Assembly: GCF_900100785.1 (NCBI RefSeq)
Contig: NZ_FNCP01000038.1
Location: 1 to 34,419, forward strand
Direction of reading: 5' to 3'
Length of the DNA stretch: 34,419 nt
Origin: Desulfosporosinus hippei DSM 8344
Lineage (GTDB): Bacteria > Bacillota > Desulfitobacteriia > Desulfitobacteriales > Desulfitobacteriaceae
How positions within the stretch are numbered: position 1 is the first letter of the stretch; each line of letters begins with the position of its first letter. Of this stretch, positions 21,123-29,432 are shown piece after piece. Under the pieces are notes generated by a model, which saw nothing but the letters and a program-made list of their open reading frames with translations, was not told the DNA's origin and searched no databases. Position numbers and translations under genes: made by a program.

Positions 21123-23687
21123 ATGGATAAACTCAAGAGAAAGAAAGCCCTACCACTAGAACTTTTAGCGCCGGCAGGCAGCTATGAGGCATTTAAAGCG
21201 GCAGTAGAAAACGGTACAGATGCAGTTTATCTGGGAGGTAAAAGCTTCAGTGCCAGAGCAAGTGCAGCAAATTTTGACTTGGAAGAGTTACAGAAGGCTG
21301 TTCGCTATGCTCACGAACGGCAGGTTAAAGTGTATGTAACAGTCAATATTCTGATTAGTGATCAAGAGTTTTCGGAACTGCTGAACTATCTTTATGACTT
21401 ACATGAAATTGGTGTTGATGCAGTGATTCTGCAAGATATTGGAGTTGCGGAATTAATTCATAGAATTATTCCTGAACTAGAGACCCATGCCAGTACACAA
21501 ATGACGGTAAATACGAGTTGGGGTGTTCGTCACCTGGAGTCTTTGGGCTTTAGCAGAGTTGTATTGGCTCGAGAAACCTCGGCGGCTGAGATGAAGACTA
21601 TCGCTGAAGGGACCGCCCTGGATTTAGAGGTATTTGTCCACGGTGCCCTGTGTATTAGTTATTCAGGTCAATGCCTGATGTCCAGCTTCATCGGCGGACG
21701 GAGCGGAAATCGCGGTACCTGTGCCCAACCTTGCCGGATGACCTATCAGCTTATCAATGACAAGAAGCAGAACCTATTAGCAGAGCAGAATATAGGGGAT
21801 CACTTATTAAGTCCACGGGATCTGAATTTAGCCGAGGAGTTAGCGGAGCTAAAACGAGTTGGCATTCATTCTCTTAAAGTAGAAGGAAGAATGAAGCGGC
21901 CGGAATATGTAGCTACTGTTATTCGACTCTACAGGCAAGCCATCGATAGGATCGAGGATCAACAGGAGAGCAATGCTGTCGCCCCCTTACTAACCCCTGC
22001 AGAGCATCAGGAATTATTGCAGGTTTTCAATAGAGATTTTACCAATGGATATTTCCGGGAGAACCTGGGCGCAGAACTAATGAGCTATTCTCGCCCCAAT
22101 AATCGGGGGACCCGGCTGGGCCGAGTAGCCCGCTCAGAACGTGGTCGCCTATCCATTAAATTAGAAGGCTCACTCCACCCCGGAGATGGAATAGAATTTT
22201 GGACCGGGCGTGGGCGAGAAGGGGTTACTGTTGGGCTTATTTGGGGGAATGGAATAGAGACGACTGAAGGATTGCCTGGAGAAACTGTTGAGATTGAGTT
22301 TTCCGGCATCGCCCAGCAAGGAGATAGAGTTTTTAAGACAAATGATGCTCTTCTAATGGAGAGAGCACGACATAGCTTCCAAGAGGGACGAGAACAGCGC
22401 AAAAATCCACTGACCATGCGGCTATCAGGGCATGCAGGTGAAAAATTATGCTTAGAAGTTATGGGCTCGCAGCGGAAAGTAACTGTTCATTCTGCAAGCC
22501 CGGCTCAAATGGCCATGAAAAGGCCGCTGACCTTTGATTATGCCTTCCAGCAGCTAAGCAGGTTAGGGACAACCCCTTTTTGGCTGGACAAGTTAGAAAT
22601 GGAAACTGATGAGGGGATTATGCTGCCGGTAAGTGACCTGAATGAAATGCGTCGTCTGGCAATTGAAGAGTTATTAAAACAAACGCGGCAAATAGTGGAT
22701 CGGCAAACCTACAGACAGAGAGTTGAGCGCTGGAAAGAGGGCCAAGCTTTTGAGAGAAATAGCTCAATTGGCCTAAAGAAAGACATTCTGCCTCAAGTCT
22801 CCGTGGCTGTTAGTGACCCGTTGACCCTGCAGGCTGCCCTGAAAGCCGGAGGAAAACGGGTATTAATTGGCGGAGAGCACTGGCGTTCCCGGCGCAGTTT
22901 TTCCCTTGAAGAAATTCGAGGCAGCTTCTTAGATTGCCGAAAACAAAAAGTAGATTGTGTTTGGCGACTTCCCCGGGTCTTAAACGAAGCTCAGAGTGAA
23001 AGCCTTCTCATAGATCTTAAAAAAGCAGCAGAGTGGGAAGTAAAGCCTAAAATCATGGTATCTAACCTCGGAGAGTTGGAAATGTTAAAGAGCATTGATC
23101 GGGAATGGCCCTTCGAAGTGGATTATTCTTTAAATGTGTTTAATGAAGGGAGTCTTGCTTACTTCAGGAAGCTAGGAGCTCAGAGAATAACCCTCTCTCC
23201 CGAATTGCACCACGAACAACTTGCCTATCTCGCGAAATGGCCAGGTACAGAGGTGATAGTCTTCGGGGATTTAGAGATGATGGTGAGTGAGTATTGCCCG
23301 GTAGGGGCAACCCTTGGAGGGAAAAAAGGGGAACGCTGTGCCAGAAATTGCACGAAAGAATCTCATTTCCTGCGTGATCGCATGAAGTATGATTTTCCTG
23401 TGGAGACAGACCAGGAGTGCCGGATGCACCTTTTTAATGTTAAGATCCTTAACCTCTATGAGGAACTTGCTCAAATTCGACGAATGGGAGTTTCAACGGT
23501 TCGCTTACAATTGACCAGACAAACACCGGCCCAAGTTCAGCAAAGTGTAAGTTTATTTAATGAAGCTTGGGATATGTTACAGGTGGCTAAAAAGGGTAAA
23601 TGGACTTCGAATGATGGAATGGCTGAGTTGAGCTCAATTTTCCCAGAGGGTTTTACCAAAGGTCATTTCTTCCGGGGTGTTTTATAG
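21123..23687 (+). CDS. U32-family protein with DUF3656 (RlhA-like)
   Basis: Members of the U32 'peptidase' family with a DUF3656 region include E. coli RlhA, needed for hydroxylation of a 23S rRNA cytidine. The N-terminal TIM-barrel part (about 10-300) has LELLAPAGSYEAFKAAVENG, HASTQMTVN and the cysteine signature CISYSGQC...GTCAQPC, which in this superfamily (RlhA, UbiU/UbiV, TrhP) binds an iron-sulfur cluster. At 854 residues it is longer than RlhA (about 650) and has a second, U32-like C-terminal part with its own cysteines (YCPVG...CARNC). True protease activity is doubtful. AGGTGA lies nine bases before the ATG; mutS2 follows after 41 bases. Confidence 0.85.
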   Translation: MDKLKRKKALPLELLAPAGSYEAFKAAVENGTDAVYLGGKSFSARASAANFDLEELQKAVRYAHERQVKVYVTVNILISDQEFSELLNYLYDLHEIGVDAVILQDIGVAELIHRIIPELETHASTQMTVNTSWGVRHLESLGFSRVVLARETSAAEMKTIAEGTALDLEVFVHGALCISYSGQCLMSSFIGGRSGNRGTCAQPCRMTYQLINDKKQNLLAEQNIGDHLLSPRDLNLAEELAELKRVGIHSLKVEGRMKRPEYVATVIRLYRQAIDRIEDQQESNAVAPLLTPAEHQELLQVFNRDFTNGYFRENLGAELMSYSRPNNRGTRLGRVARSERGRLSIKLEGSLHPGDGIEFWTGRGREGVTVGLIWGNGIETTEGLPGETVEIEFSGIAQQGDRVFKTNDALLMERARHSFQEGREQRKNPLTMRLSGHAGEKLCLEVMGSQRKVTVHSASPAQMAMKRPLTFDYAFQQLSRLGTTPFWLDKLEMETDEGIMLPVSDLNEMRRLAIEELLKQTRQIVDRQTYRQRVERWKEGQAFERNSSIGLKKDILPQVSVAVSDPLTLQAALKAGGKRVLIGGEHWRSRRSFSLEEIRGSFLDCRKQKVDCVWRLPRVLNEAQSESLLIDLKKAAEWEVKPKIMVSNLGELEMLKSIDREWPFEVDYSLNVFNEGSLAYFRKLGAQRITLSPELHHEQLAYLAKWPGTEVIVFGDLEMMVSEYCPVGATLGGKKGERCARNCTKESHFLRDRMKYDFPVETDQECRMHLFNVKILNLYEELAQIRRMGVSTVRLQLTRQTPAQVQQSVSLFNEAWDMLQVAKKGKWTSNDGMAELSSIFPEGFTKGHFFRGVL

Positions 23688-23728
23688 TTTAGTCAGATAC
23701 GTGTTTTGATTAGACAAAGGAGGAACGA

Positions 23729-26092
23729 ATGGGAATTGATGATAAAGTCCTTCATAAGTTGGACTTTCCAAAAGTATTAGCAAGTTTAGCAGAGTACTGC
23801 ATCCTACCGCGAGCCAAAGAATTAGGTATTGGTTTGAAACCTTATGTTGATTTAGAATCCGTTCGCTTGGCTTTGCAGCAAACAGAAGAAGGCAAGAATC
23901 TTCTGCGCGGAAATCCTCTGTTTTCAGTTCGCGGGGCGAAAGAAATTCGTCCCTATATAGAGCGATGCTTGCGGGGAGGGGTAATTCACGGCGAGGAACT
24001 CCTGGAAATTCGAGACACCTTACGAGTGGGGCGCAAAATCAAGCAACTCTTGCAGGATTTGCGAGATGAATTTCCGGGGCTAAGGGATATTACTTTGCCG
24101 ATTGAGCCTCAAAAGCCTCTAGAGGATGAAATAACTCGTTGCATTTCTGAAGATGGAAAGGTGGCGGACAACGCCACTCCTGAATTAGCTGACTTCAGAA
24201 GAGCTATCAATAGATTGCAGAACCGGATTCGAGAAAGTTTAGAAGCAACTTTACGAAATCCAAGTTATCAGAAAATCCTGCAAGACCCCATTATTACTCA
24301 ACGCTCAGATAGATATGTGATACCGGTTAAACAGGAATATCGGGCCTCATTTCCCGGTATTGTTCATGATCAATCGGCAAGTGGTGCCACCTTATTTATT
24401 GAACCAATGCCGGTAGTGCACCTAGGTAACGAATTACGTGAAGTAATCTTAAAGGAACAACGGGAAGTGCAAAGAATTCTGCAGATGCTCTCAGCTCAAA
24501 TCGAAGGGCGAGGGGATGAGATAGCAGACCTGCATGAGGCTTTAGCTCAATTAGATCTTGTTATCGCAAAAGCTCACCTAAGTGTTTCCATGAACGCAGG
24601 CGCCCCTGAGTTGGTCGCCGGCCAGCAAATCAAGCTTGTTCAAGCTAGGCACCCTCTAATAAGCGGAAGGGTTGTTCCCCTTTCCTTGGAGCTGGGGATT
24701 GAATTTGACACATTAGTCATTACCGGACCCAATACCGGAGGAAAAACCGTTGCTTTAAAGGTTGTCGGGCTTATGGCAGCTATGAATCAGTCCGGTCTGC
24801 AAATTCCGGCAGAAAGTGATTCCCGCCTGGGTGTCTTCACCCAGATATTTGCCGATATTGGAGACGAACAAAGTGTTGAACAATCCTTGAGTACCTTCTC
24901 CGGACACATGAAAAATATCGTAGAGATTATTGAGCGCTCAGATGGACGATCACTGGTCTTACTCGACGAGGTTGGAGCCGGAACAGATCCGACGGAGGGG
25001 GCAGCTTTGGCAATGGGTATTTTAGCGGAGCTCCATGAACGGGGCTGCCGAACTGTATCCACCACTCACTACGGAGCCTTAAAGACTTTCGCCTATGAGA
25101 CTCCCAGAGTTAAGAATGCTTCGGTAGAGTTTGACACGGAGACTTTGCGTCCTACCTATCGGCTGCTGATTGGAATCCCCGGTAAAAGTAATGCCTTTAC
25201 AATTGCAGGCCGGTTAGGTTTAAGCGAGGAGGTGCTTGAAAAAGCTAATACCTTCGTAACCGAACGAGAAATGCAAGTTGCCGACCTCATTGAAAATTTA
25301 GGAGAAACTCATCGTGAGATAGAAATAGAGAAGCAGAAAGCAGAAACAGGGCGTCAAGCGGTTGAAAAGCAAACTAAAGCCTTGGAAGAAAAATCAATTC
25401 GTTTAGATGAGGAGCTTGAAATTCTAGTAGCCTTGGCTAAAGACGAAGCTAGTGAAATCATTCGTGAGGCTAAACGTGAGGCTGAAGCTATAATTGAGGA
25501 ATTAAAAGCTGCTTTGAGAAAAGAAAATAAACAACAGCAAGATATTGAAAAGGCCCGCCAGGGATTTCGTAAAATATCGTCCAAGCTGGATCAAGGCAGG
25601 CAGGTTAAGCGGTCGGGCAGCGAATTGTCAGCAGATCAGATTATGCTGGGGCAAACGGTTTATATGACCAAGCTTAGACAGAAGGGACAAGTTATTAAGC
25701 TTCCCAATTCTAATGGCGAAGTTCTTATTCAGGCAGGTATCATGAAAGTTATGGTACCCCTCACTGAACTAAAATTAGCCCAAGAGGAAAAGAAAGCAAC
25801 GCCCAGATATTCTCGTCAAATGGGTATTGGGGTTCGAAAGGCCGAGGAAATCCGAAGTGAGATTGATTTAAGAGGTATGCTGGTGGAAGAGGGAAGAGAA
25901 GCCTTAGACAAATATATGGATGATGCTGTACTCGGCGGAATCGGTTTGATCTACGTTATTCATGGCAAAGGAACGGGAGCTATGCGAACGGGGATCCAAG
26001 ATTTTCTAAAGGGACACCCTCATGTACGGAGTTTCAGATTAGGAGAGTATGGCGAAGGGGATTCCGGAGTAACGGTTGTTGAGTTGAAGTAG
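23729..26092 (+). CDS. mutS2: MutS2 (RqcU-like) ATPase/endonuclease
   Basis: 787 residues, normal length. Order: N-terminal core and clamp domains (about 1-300), ABC-type ATPase with Walker A GPNTGGKT (333-340) and Walker B LLDEVGAGTD (D413, E414), a long charged coiled coil (about 515-620), and a C-terminal Smr domain (about 712-787; DLRG and HGKGTG motifs). MutS2 suppresses homologous recombination and, in Bacillus, also splits collided ribosomes. AAAGGAGG precedes the ATG. Co-transcribed with the U32 gene; last gene of the conserved block before the accessory region. Confidence 0.97.
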   Translation: MGIDDKVLHKLDFPKVLASLAEYCILPRAKELGIGLKPYVDLESVRLALQQTEEGKNLLRGNPLFSVRGAKEIRPYIERCLRGGVIHGEELLEIRDTLRVGRKIKQLLQDLRDEFPGLRDITLPIEPQKPLEDEITRCISEDGKVADNATPELADFRRAINRLQNRIRESLEATLRNPSYQKILQDPIITQRSDRYVIPVKQEYRASFPGIVHDQSASGATLFIEPMPVVHLGNELREVILKEQREVQRILQMLSAQIEGRGDEIADLHEALAQLDLVIAKAHLSVSMNAGAPELVAGQQIKLVQARHPLISGRVVPLSLELGIEFDTLVITGPNTGGKTVALKVVGLMAAMNQSGLQIPAESDSRLGVFTQIFADIGDEQSVEQSLSTFSGHMKNIVEIIERSDGRSLVLLDEVGAGTDPTEGAALAMGILAELHERGCRTVSTTHYGALKTFAYETPRVKNASVEFDTETLRPTYRLLIGIPGKSNAFTIAGRLGLSEEVLEKANTFVTEREMQVADLIENLGETHREIEIEKQKAETGRQAVEKQTKALEEKSIRLDEELEILVALAKDEASEIIREAKREAEAIIEELKAALRKENKQQQDIEKARQGFRKISSKLDQGRQVKRSGSELSADQIMLGQTVYMTKLRQKGQVIKLPNSNGEVLIQAGIMKVMVPLTELKLAQEEKKATPRYSRQMGIGVRKAEEIRSEIDLRGMLVEEGREALDKYMDDAVLGGIGLIYVIHGKGTGAMRTGIQDFLKGHPHVRSFRLGEYGEGDSGVTVVELK

Positions 26093-26187
26093 CTATAAGG
26101 GGCGATTCAATAATTAATGGTTATTTTGATGGTTCCGTAAAAGGTGCTCAACGCCCTAAACCATTGCTTTATATCTAGGAGGGACAC

Positions 26188-26221
26188 AATAACCACACTT
26201 TTTGTAAAAGGTGTGGTTATT
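26188..26221. terminator. Bidirectional terminator after mutS2
   Basis: AATAACCACAC (26188-26198) pairs with GTGTGGTTATT (26211-26221), with extra A-T pairs inside. Lies between convergent mutS2 and the minus-strand membrane protein gene. Confidence 0.65.
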
Positions 26222-26239
26222 GATTATGGCTATAATCGG

Positions 26240-26434
26240 CTATTTAATTACTAAAGTGTATATCGCAACACTAAACCAACTTAAGCATCCTAAGCTGACC
26301 ATAATAGCTAAAGATAGAGCTGTTCTTTTCTGATCTGGATGATACAGATAGTATCTATACAAACTTATACAAGTCAGTATCATTACAAATATAGGCGCAA
26401 TTATCATAGTCATTTTAGGTAAGATTTTAATCAT
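26240..26434 (-). CDS. Small two-helix membrane protein, possible immunity partner
   Basis: The 64-residue product consists of two hydrophobic helices (about 8-26 and 41-62) joined by a short polar loop with HPDQKR. It starts five bases after the stop codon of the secreted bacteriocin-like gene and is surely transcribed with it. Its ribosome binding site is weak, suggesting translational coupling. Small membrane proteins next to bacteriocin genes often give self-immunity; here that is inference from position only. I recognise no family. Confidence 0.65.
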   Translation of the reverse strand: MIKILPKMTMIIAPIFVMILTCISLYRYYLYHPDQKRTALSLAIMVSLGCLSWFSVAIYTLVIK

Positions 26435-26439
26435 GTTTT

Positions 26440-27126
26440 TTAAGCTCTATCCCAGTAAAAATCAACATCATCTTGGTAGCTCCAAGCATCCCATAATTTA
26501 TTCGCACACGTAATGGAACCCCCAAGAGCTGTTACAGCACCTATAACAGCACCTATTCCTGTAGGGGCGGTAAGGGTTCCTACCACAGCTCCACAAATAG
26601 CAACTCCCCCTGCTGTAATTGCAGCATTTTCAGACCTAACCATATTGTCTACCGCTGCTTTAAAGTTATATAAGACAGTACTGTCTGAGGTACGATACTT
26701 TGATTCTTCGTCACTATTTTCGATAAGCCATGTGGTATTAGTAACATAATAGCTACCATCAAAAAACATACCAAAATTGGAATATGAACTAGAAGCCGCA
26801 GCAGTATTGATTTCATTTGCCTTAGAGTTTAGTTTCAATTTTGCAACGGTATTTTTGCTTTTGCCAGTATGCATATCTGTTTCTACTGTCGTTAATTCAT
26901 TTGCCTTTTTGTCATAAGTTACAACATATGTTTTTTCTTTATCCTCGGTAACCTTTACTGTTTTAAGAGAATCATTATCAGCTAAAACCTCAGTCGTAAT
27001 AGTATTCCCATCAATAATTCTTACATCAATATTGTTTTTAGAATTTGATGCAAAACAAGGAACTGTAAACACAAACATCATACATAGCGTCAGGAACAAG
27101 CTTAGAATTTTAAATATTATTTTCAT
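26440..27126 (-). CDS. Secreted bacteriocin-like protein (possibly geobacillin-26-like)
   Basis: The 228-residue product has a signal peptide (about 1-26, ending PCFA), a charged beta-rich middle (KTVKVTEDKEKTYVVTYDKK) and near the C-terminus a long Gly/Ala/Val/Ile-rich hydrophobic stretch (about 165-207) with two cysteines, then a polar WDAWSYQDDVDFYWDRA tail. A hydrophobic glycine-rich segment in a secreted protein suggests membrane insertion, as in large bacteriocins. Resemblance to the geobacillin-26 family is from memory and unconfirmed. AGGAAGGTGGGG precedes the ATG. The ECF-type promoter motif at 27219 lies upstream. Strong A+T bias compared with the housekeeping genes. Confidence 0.65.
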   Translation of the reverse strand: MKIIFKILSLFLTLCMMFVFTVPCFASNSKNNIDVRIIDGNTITTEVLADNDSLKTVKVTEDKEKTYVVTYDKKANELTTVETDMHTGKSKNTVAKLKLNSKANEINTAAASSSYSNFGMFFDGSYYVTNTTWLIENSDEESKYRTSDSTVLYNFKAAVDNMVRSENAAITAGGVAICGAVVGTLTAPTGIGAVIGAVTALGGSITCANKLWDAWSYQDDVDFYWDRA

Positions 27127-27218
27127 AAAAGCCCCACCTTCCTAAATTTTGTTAAGCCCCATTTTTCCTAAACCCTGTTTCGGTCCTCCCCGCTAAACAA
27201 AATGTGGTAACTAACCTA

Positions 27219-27248
27219 TAGAGAGCTAAAATATTGTAAAAGGTTACA
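27219..27248 (-). promoter_or_regulatory. Putative ECF sigma promoter of the bacteriocin-like gene
   Basis: On the minus strand TGTAACC (27248-27242), exactly 17 bp, then TCTCTA (27224-27219). The same arrangement precedes the secreted-protein gene at 29096. The -35-like AAC core is typical of ECF promoters. Confidence 0.6.
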
Positions 27249-27319
27249 TAGTATTGTTTTTTTTTCAAAAAAGGTTTTTTTATTTATTCCTTGAATTCCC
27301 ATTATAAGGGGGGAATAAG

Positions 27320-27880
27320 TTGTTGTTATCTGAAAGAGATTTAGATGTTTTTGAAATTCTTGTCAAGCAAAACTATGAAAAAGTATTTAAAACCATATAT
27401 TTCTATACTAAGGATAAATATTTAACGGAAGATGCGGTTCAACAGGCGTTCATCATAGCCTATAAAAAATTAAATCAACTAAAGTCTAAGGATAAATTTG
27501 AATCATGGGTTACATCCATTGCCCTAAATGAGGCAAAACATATTTTAAAGAATAAAATTAATAAAAAGATTACTATTATAAACGATTTTCACATAGAAAC
27601 GCTTTCATATAGTGAAGAAGATAATATTGATCTCAAAGGCGATATAGATAATGCTTTAAATAAATTAAAGCATAAAGATAACGAAATTTTAGTATTAAGG
27701 TATTATGCTGACTTAACCTTGCAGCAAATATCTGATTTATTAGACATTAGCCTATCAAATACCAAAGTAAGATTACATAGGGCAAAGGAAGCATTTAGAA
27801 AACTAATGAATCAAGAAATTAATCAAAATCAGGAGGTGGAGGTTCAATGGCCTTATCAGAAAAAGAACTTGAGCGAATAA
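27320..27880 (+). CDS. ECF (group 4) RNA polymerase sigma factor
   Basis: The 186-residue protein has sigma region 2 (about 12-80: YFYTKDKYLTEDAVQQAFIIAYKKL, FESWVTSIALNEAKHIL) and region 4 (about 112-165: HKDNEILVLRYYADLTLQQISDLLDISLSNTKVRLHRAKEAFRKL) and lacks region 3, which defines ECF factors. The start is TTG (27320; a second TTG follows at once), six bases after a run of G. The downstream gene overlaps it by 34 bp. It probably directs transcription of the flanking secreted-protein genes. Very A+T-rich codon use suggests acquisition with this island. Confidence 0.92.
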   Translation: MLLSERDLDVFEILVKQNYEKVFKTIYFYTKDKYLTEDAVQQAFIIAYKKLNQLKSKDKFESWVTSIALNEAKHILKNKINKKITIINDFHIETLSYSEEDNIDLKGDIDNALNKLKHKDNEILVLRYYADLTLQQISDLLDISLSNTKVRLHRAKEAFRKLMNQEINQNQEVEVQWPYQKKNLSE

Positions 27881-28608
27881 TTAAAGGTCATTTATCAAAG
27901 GAGTTAGATGAGGCTATTGAGGTTCCAAATATAGATGATCAGTGGCAGAAGATAAAGCAGCAGATATTAGATTCAGAAAGTATCCCAACAACAGAAAAAC
28001 CTTTCTCAAAGCAAAAAAGAATCGTTGTAGCCGCAACAATCCTCATTTCAATCGGTTCAATAAATTTCCTATATCCTCATAATGCAAATGCTTTGGGGGG
28101 GAAGATAAGTGAGTTTTTTAACTATATAGTCGGTAAAACCACACATAATAAAATCATGACCTATAAACAAGATAATCAGCCTGGTACTCCGAAAGTACAG
28201 GATATAGGGGATATTACCGAAAAGGAAGCTACTTTAGAAGAAGCCCGAGCGTCTGTTCCTTTTAAGTTAGCCACTCCGAGTTACCTCCCCAATGAAACTA
28301 ATATAAGGAGAGTTATCCTTGCCTCCCAAGGGAAAGATGTTTGTCAGATTACTATTGAATACAATCTAAAAGAAAACGTAATTGTTTTTAGCCAACAAAT
28401 CAGTGCTAATGGAATTTCACATGGAACATTGTATGATACGGACGATACTGTAACAAAGGATATGTCAGTTAACGGTAGTCCTGCTACCTTATTTATGAGT
28501 AAGAACGGTATTAATACTCTCAATTGGCAAACAAGGGGCCTGCTGCTTCAAATTAAGGGAAAGATAAACGAAGAAGAAATTTGTAATATTGCTAACTCTA
28601 TTAGATAA
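27847..28608 (+). CDS. Probable membrane-anchored anti-sigma factor
   Basis: The 253-residue product has an N-terminal cytoplasmic part (about 1-55, EKELERIIKGHLSKELDEAI...IDDQWQKIKQQI), one membrane helix (about 58-77) and an extracytoplasmic domain resembling DUF4367 (FKLATPSYLPNETNIRR...). This topology, and the 34-bp overlap with the sigma gene, are typical of ECF anti-sigma factors that hold the sigma factor until an envelope signal arrives. No zinc-binding HxxxCxxC motif is present. AGGAGGTGGAGG precedes the ATG. The signal is unknown. Confidence 0.8.
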   Translation: MALSEKELERIIKGHLSKELDEAIEVPNIDDQWQKIKQQILDSESIPTTEKPFSKQKRIVVAATILISIGSINFLYPHNANALGGKISEFFNYIVGKTTHNKIMTYKQDNQPGTPKVQDIGDITEKEATLEEARASVPFKLATPSYLPNETNIRRVILASQGKDVCQITIEYNLKENVIVFSQQISANGISHGTLYDTDDTVTKDMSVNGSPATLFMSKNGINTLNWQTRGLLLQIKGKINEEEICNIANSIR

Positions 28609-28613
28609 AATGA

Positions 28614-28662
28614 AAAAGAATAAGCCTTGGCGTCAATGATTGAGTGCAAGGCTTATTCTTTT
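28614..28662. terminator. Bidirectional terminator
   Basis: AAAAGAATAAGCCTTG (28614-28629) pairs perfectly with CAAGGCTTATTCTTTT (28647-28662). It separates the sigma/anti-sigma operon from the convergent secreted-protein gene. Confidence 0.9.
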
Positions 28663-28664
28663 AG

Positions 28665-29096
28665 TTATTGAATATATATAGAATCCGAGTAAGACTGACC
28701 GCCCTCGTTCATACCACCATCCAATGATGAGTGTTGGGCAACTACTCTATAATTGTATCCTCTCGATACGCCAATTACCTTTCCCCCATAAACGTAATCT
28801 GTGCTGTATTTATTGTAACTATAATTACTTAACGTGGTCCATTTTCCTCCAGAATAACACTGTAGACTCAATTTTAGTCCAATTTCATCGACTGCGTAGT
28901 AGGTTGAAGTTGACCCAGTAATCTTTATTGTACCATCCCCGTTGTCTACAATACTGCATTGGCCGTCTGAGATAGTTTGGAAGGCGGCGGGACGTATAAC
29001 CCCGCTTGAGCTGGGTCTGGACGCTATAGCTCCTAACGCTACTTGGGTACTTAATAACATGATTACGGTTAAAAGTATGGGTATAAGTTTTTTCAT
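28665..29096 (-). CDS. Small secreted protein (DUF6147-like), unknown function
   Basis: The 143-residue product has a signal peptide (about 1-22, ending VALGA) and a compact, probably all-beta domain with NGDGTIKITGSTSTYYAVDEIGLKLSLQCYSGGKWTTL..., similar in style to DUF6147 proteins; that match is from memory. There are two cysteines in the mature part (SIVD... and LQC regions). AAAGGAG precedes the ATG. It ends three bases from the shared terminator and is preceded by the same promoter motif as the bacteriocin-like gene, so both are candidate targets of the neighbouring sigma factor. Confidence 0.75.
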   Translation of the reverse strand: MKKLIPILLTVIMLLSTQVALGAIASRPSSSGVIRPAAFQTISDGQCSIVDNGDGTIKITGSTSTYYAVDEIGLKLSLQCYSGGKWTTLSNYSYNKYSTDYVYGGKVIGVSRGYNYRVVAQHSSLDGGMNEGGQSYSDSIYIQ

Positions 29097-29130
29097 TAGA
29101 TATTTCTCCTTTCTCTATTATTCTAAAATG

Positions 29131-29160
29131 TAGAGTGAAAAAAGGGGGTTAAAGGTTACA
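29131..29160 (-). promoter_or_regulatory. Putative ECF sigma promoter of the secreted-protein gene
   Basis: On the minus strand TGTAACC (29160-29154), exactly 17 bp, then ACTCTA (29136-29131), 35 bp before the start codon. It matches the motif at 27219-27248 in both boxes and spacing. The rest of 29161-29382 shows no gene. Confidence 0.6.
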
Positions 29161-29382
29161 AATTTTTAAAAAAAATTAGTGAATATTACCCAGGAAATCA
29201 ATTTGGAACGATGGCTCATTATAACCTGGATTATTGAATAAATTCTGGCGATGTATTTTCTATTATTCTACTCCAATTAAAGTAAACCCCCGGAGGTCAC
29301 GCAGTTGACACGAATATCCTTTCCCACTTAAGAAAAATAAAACGACAAAAAGCAAAGTACTTGAGTTAATCATTTAGTTCAA

Positions 29383-29415
29383 AATTAAAAGGAGAGCATT
29401 GCTCTCCTTTTAATT
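29383..29415 (-). terminator. Terminator of the penicillin-binding protein gene
   Basis: AATTAAAAGGAGAGC/GCTCTCCTTTTAATT, 15 perfect pairs, loop ATT, 18 bp beyond the stop codon. Confidence 0.9.
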
Positions 29416-29432
29416 ATTCAAAGGACTTATTG

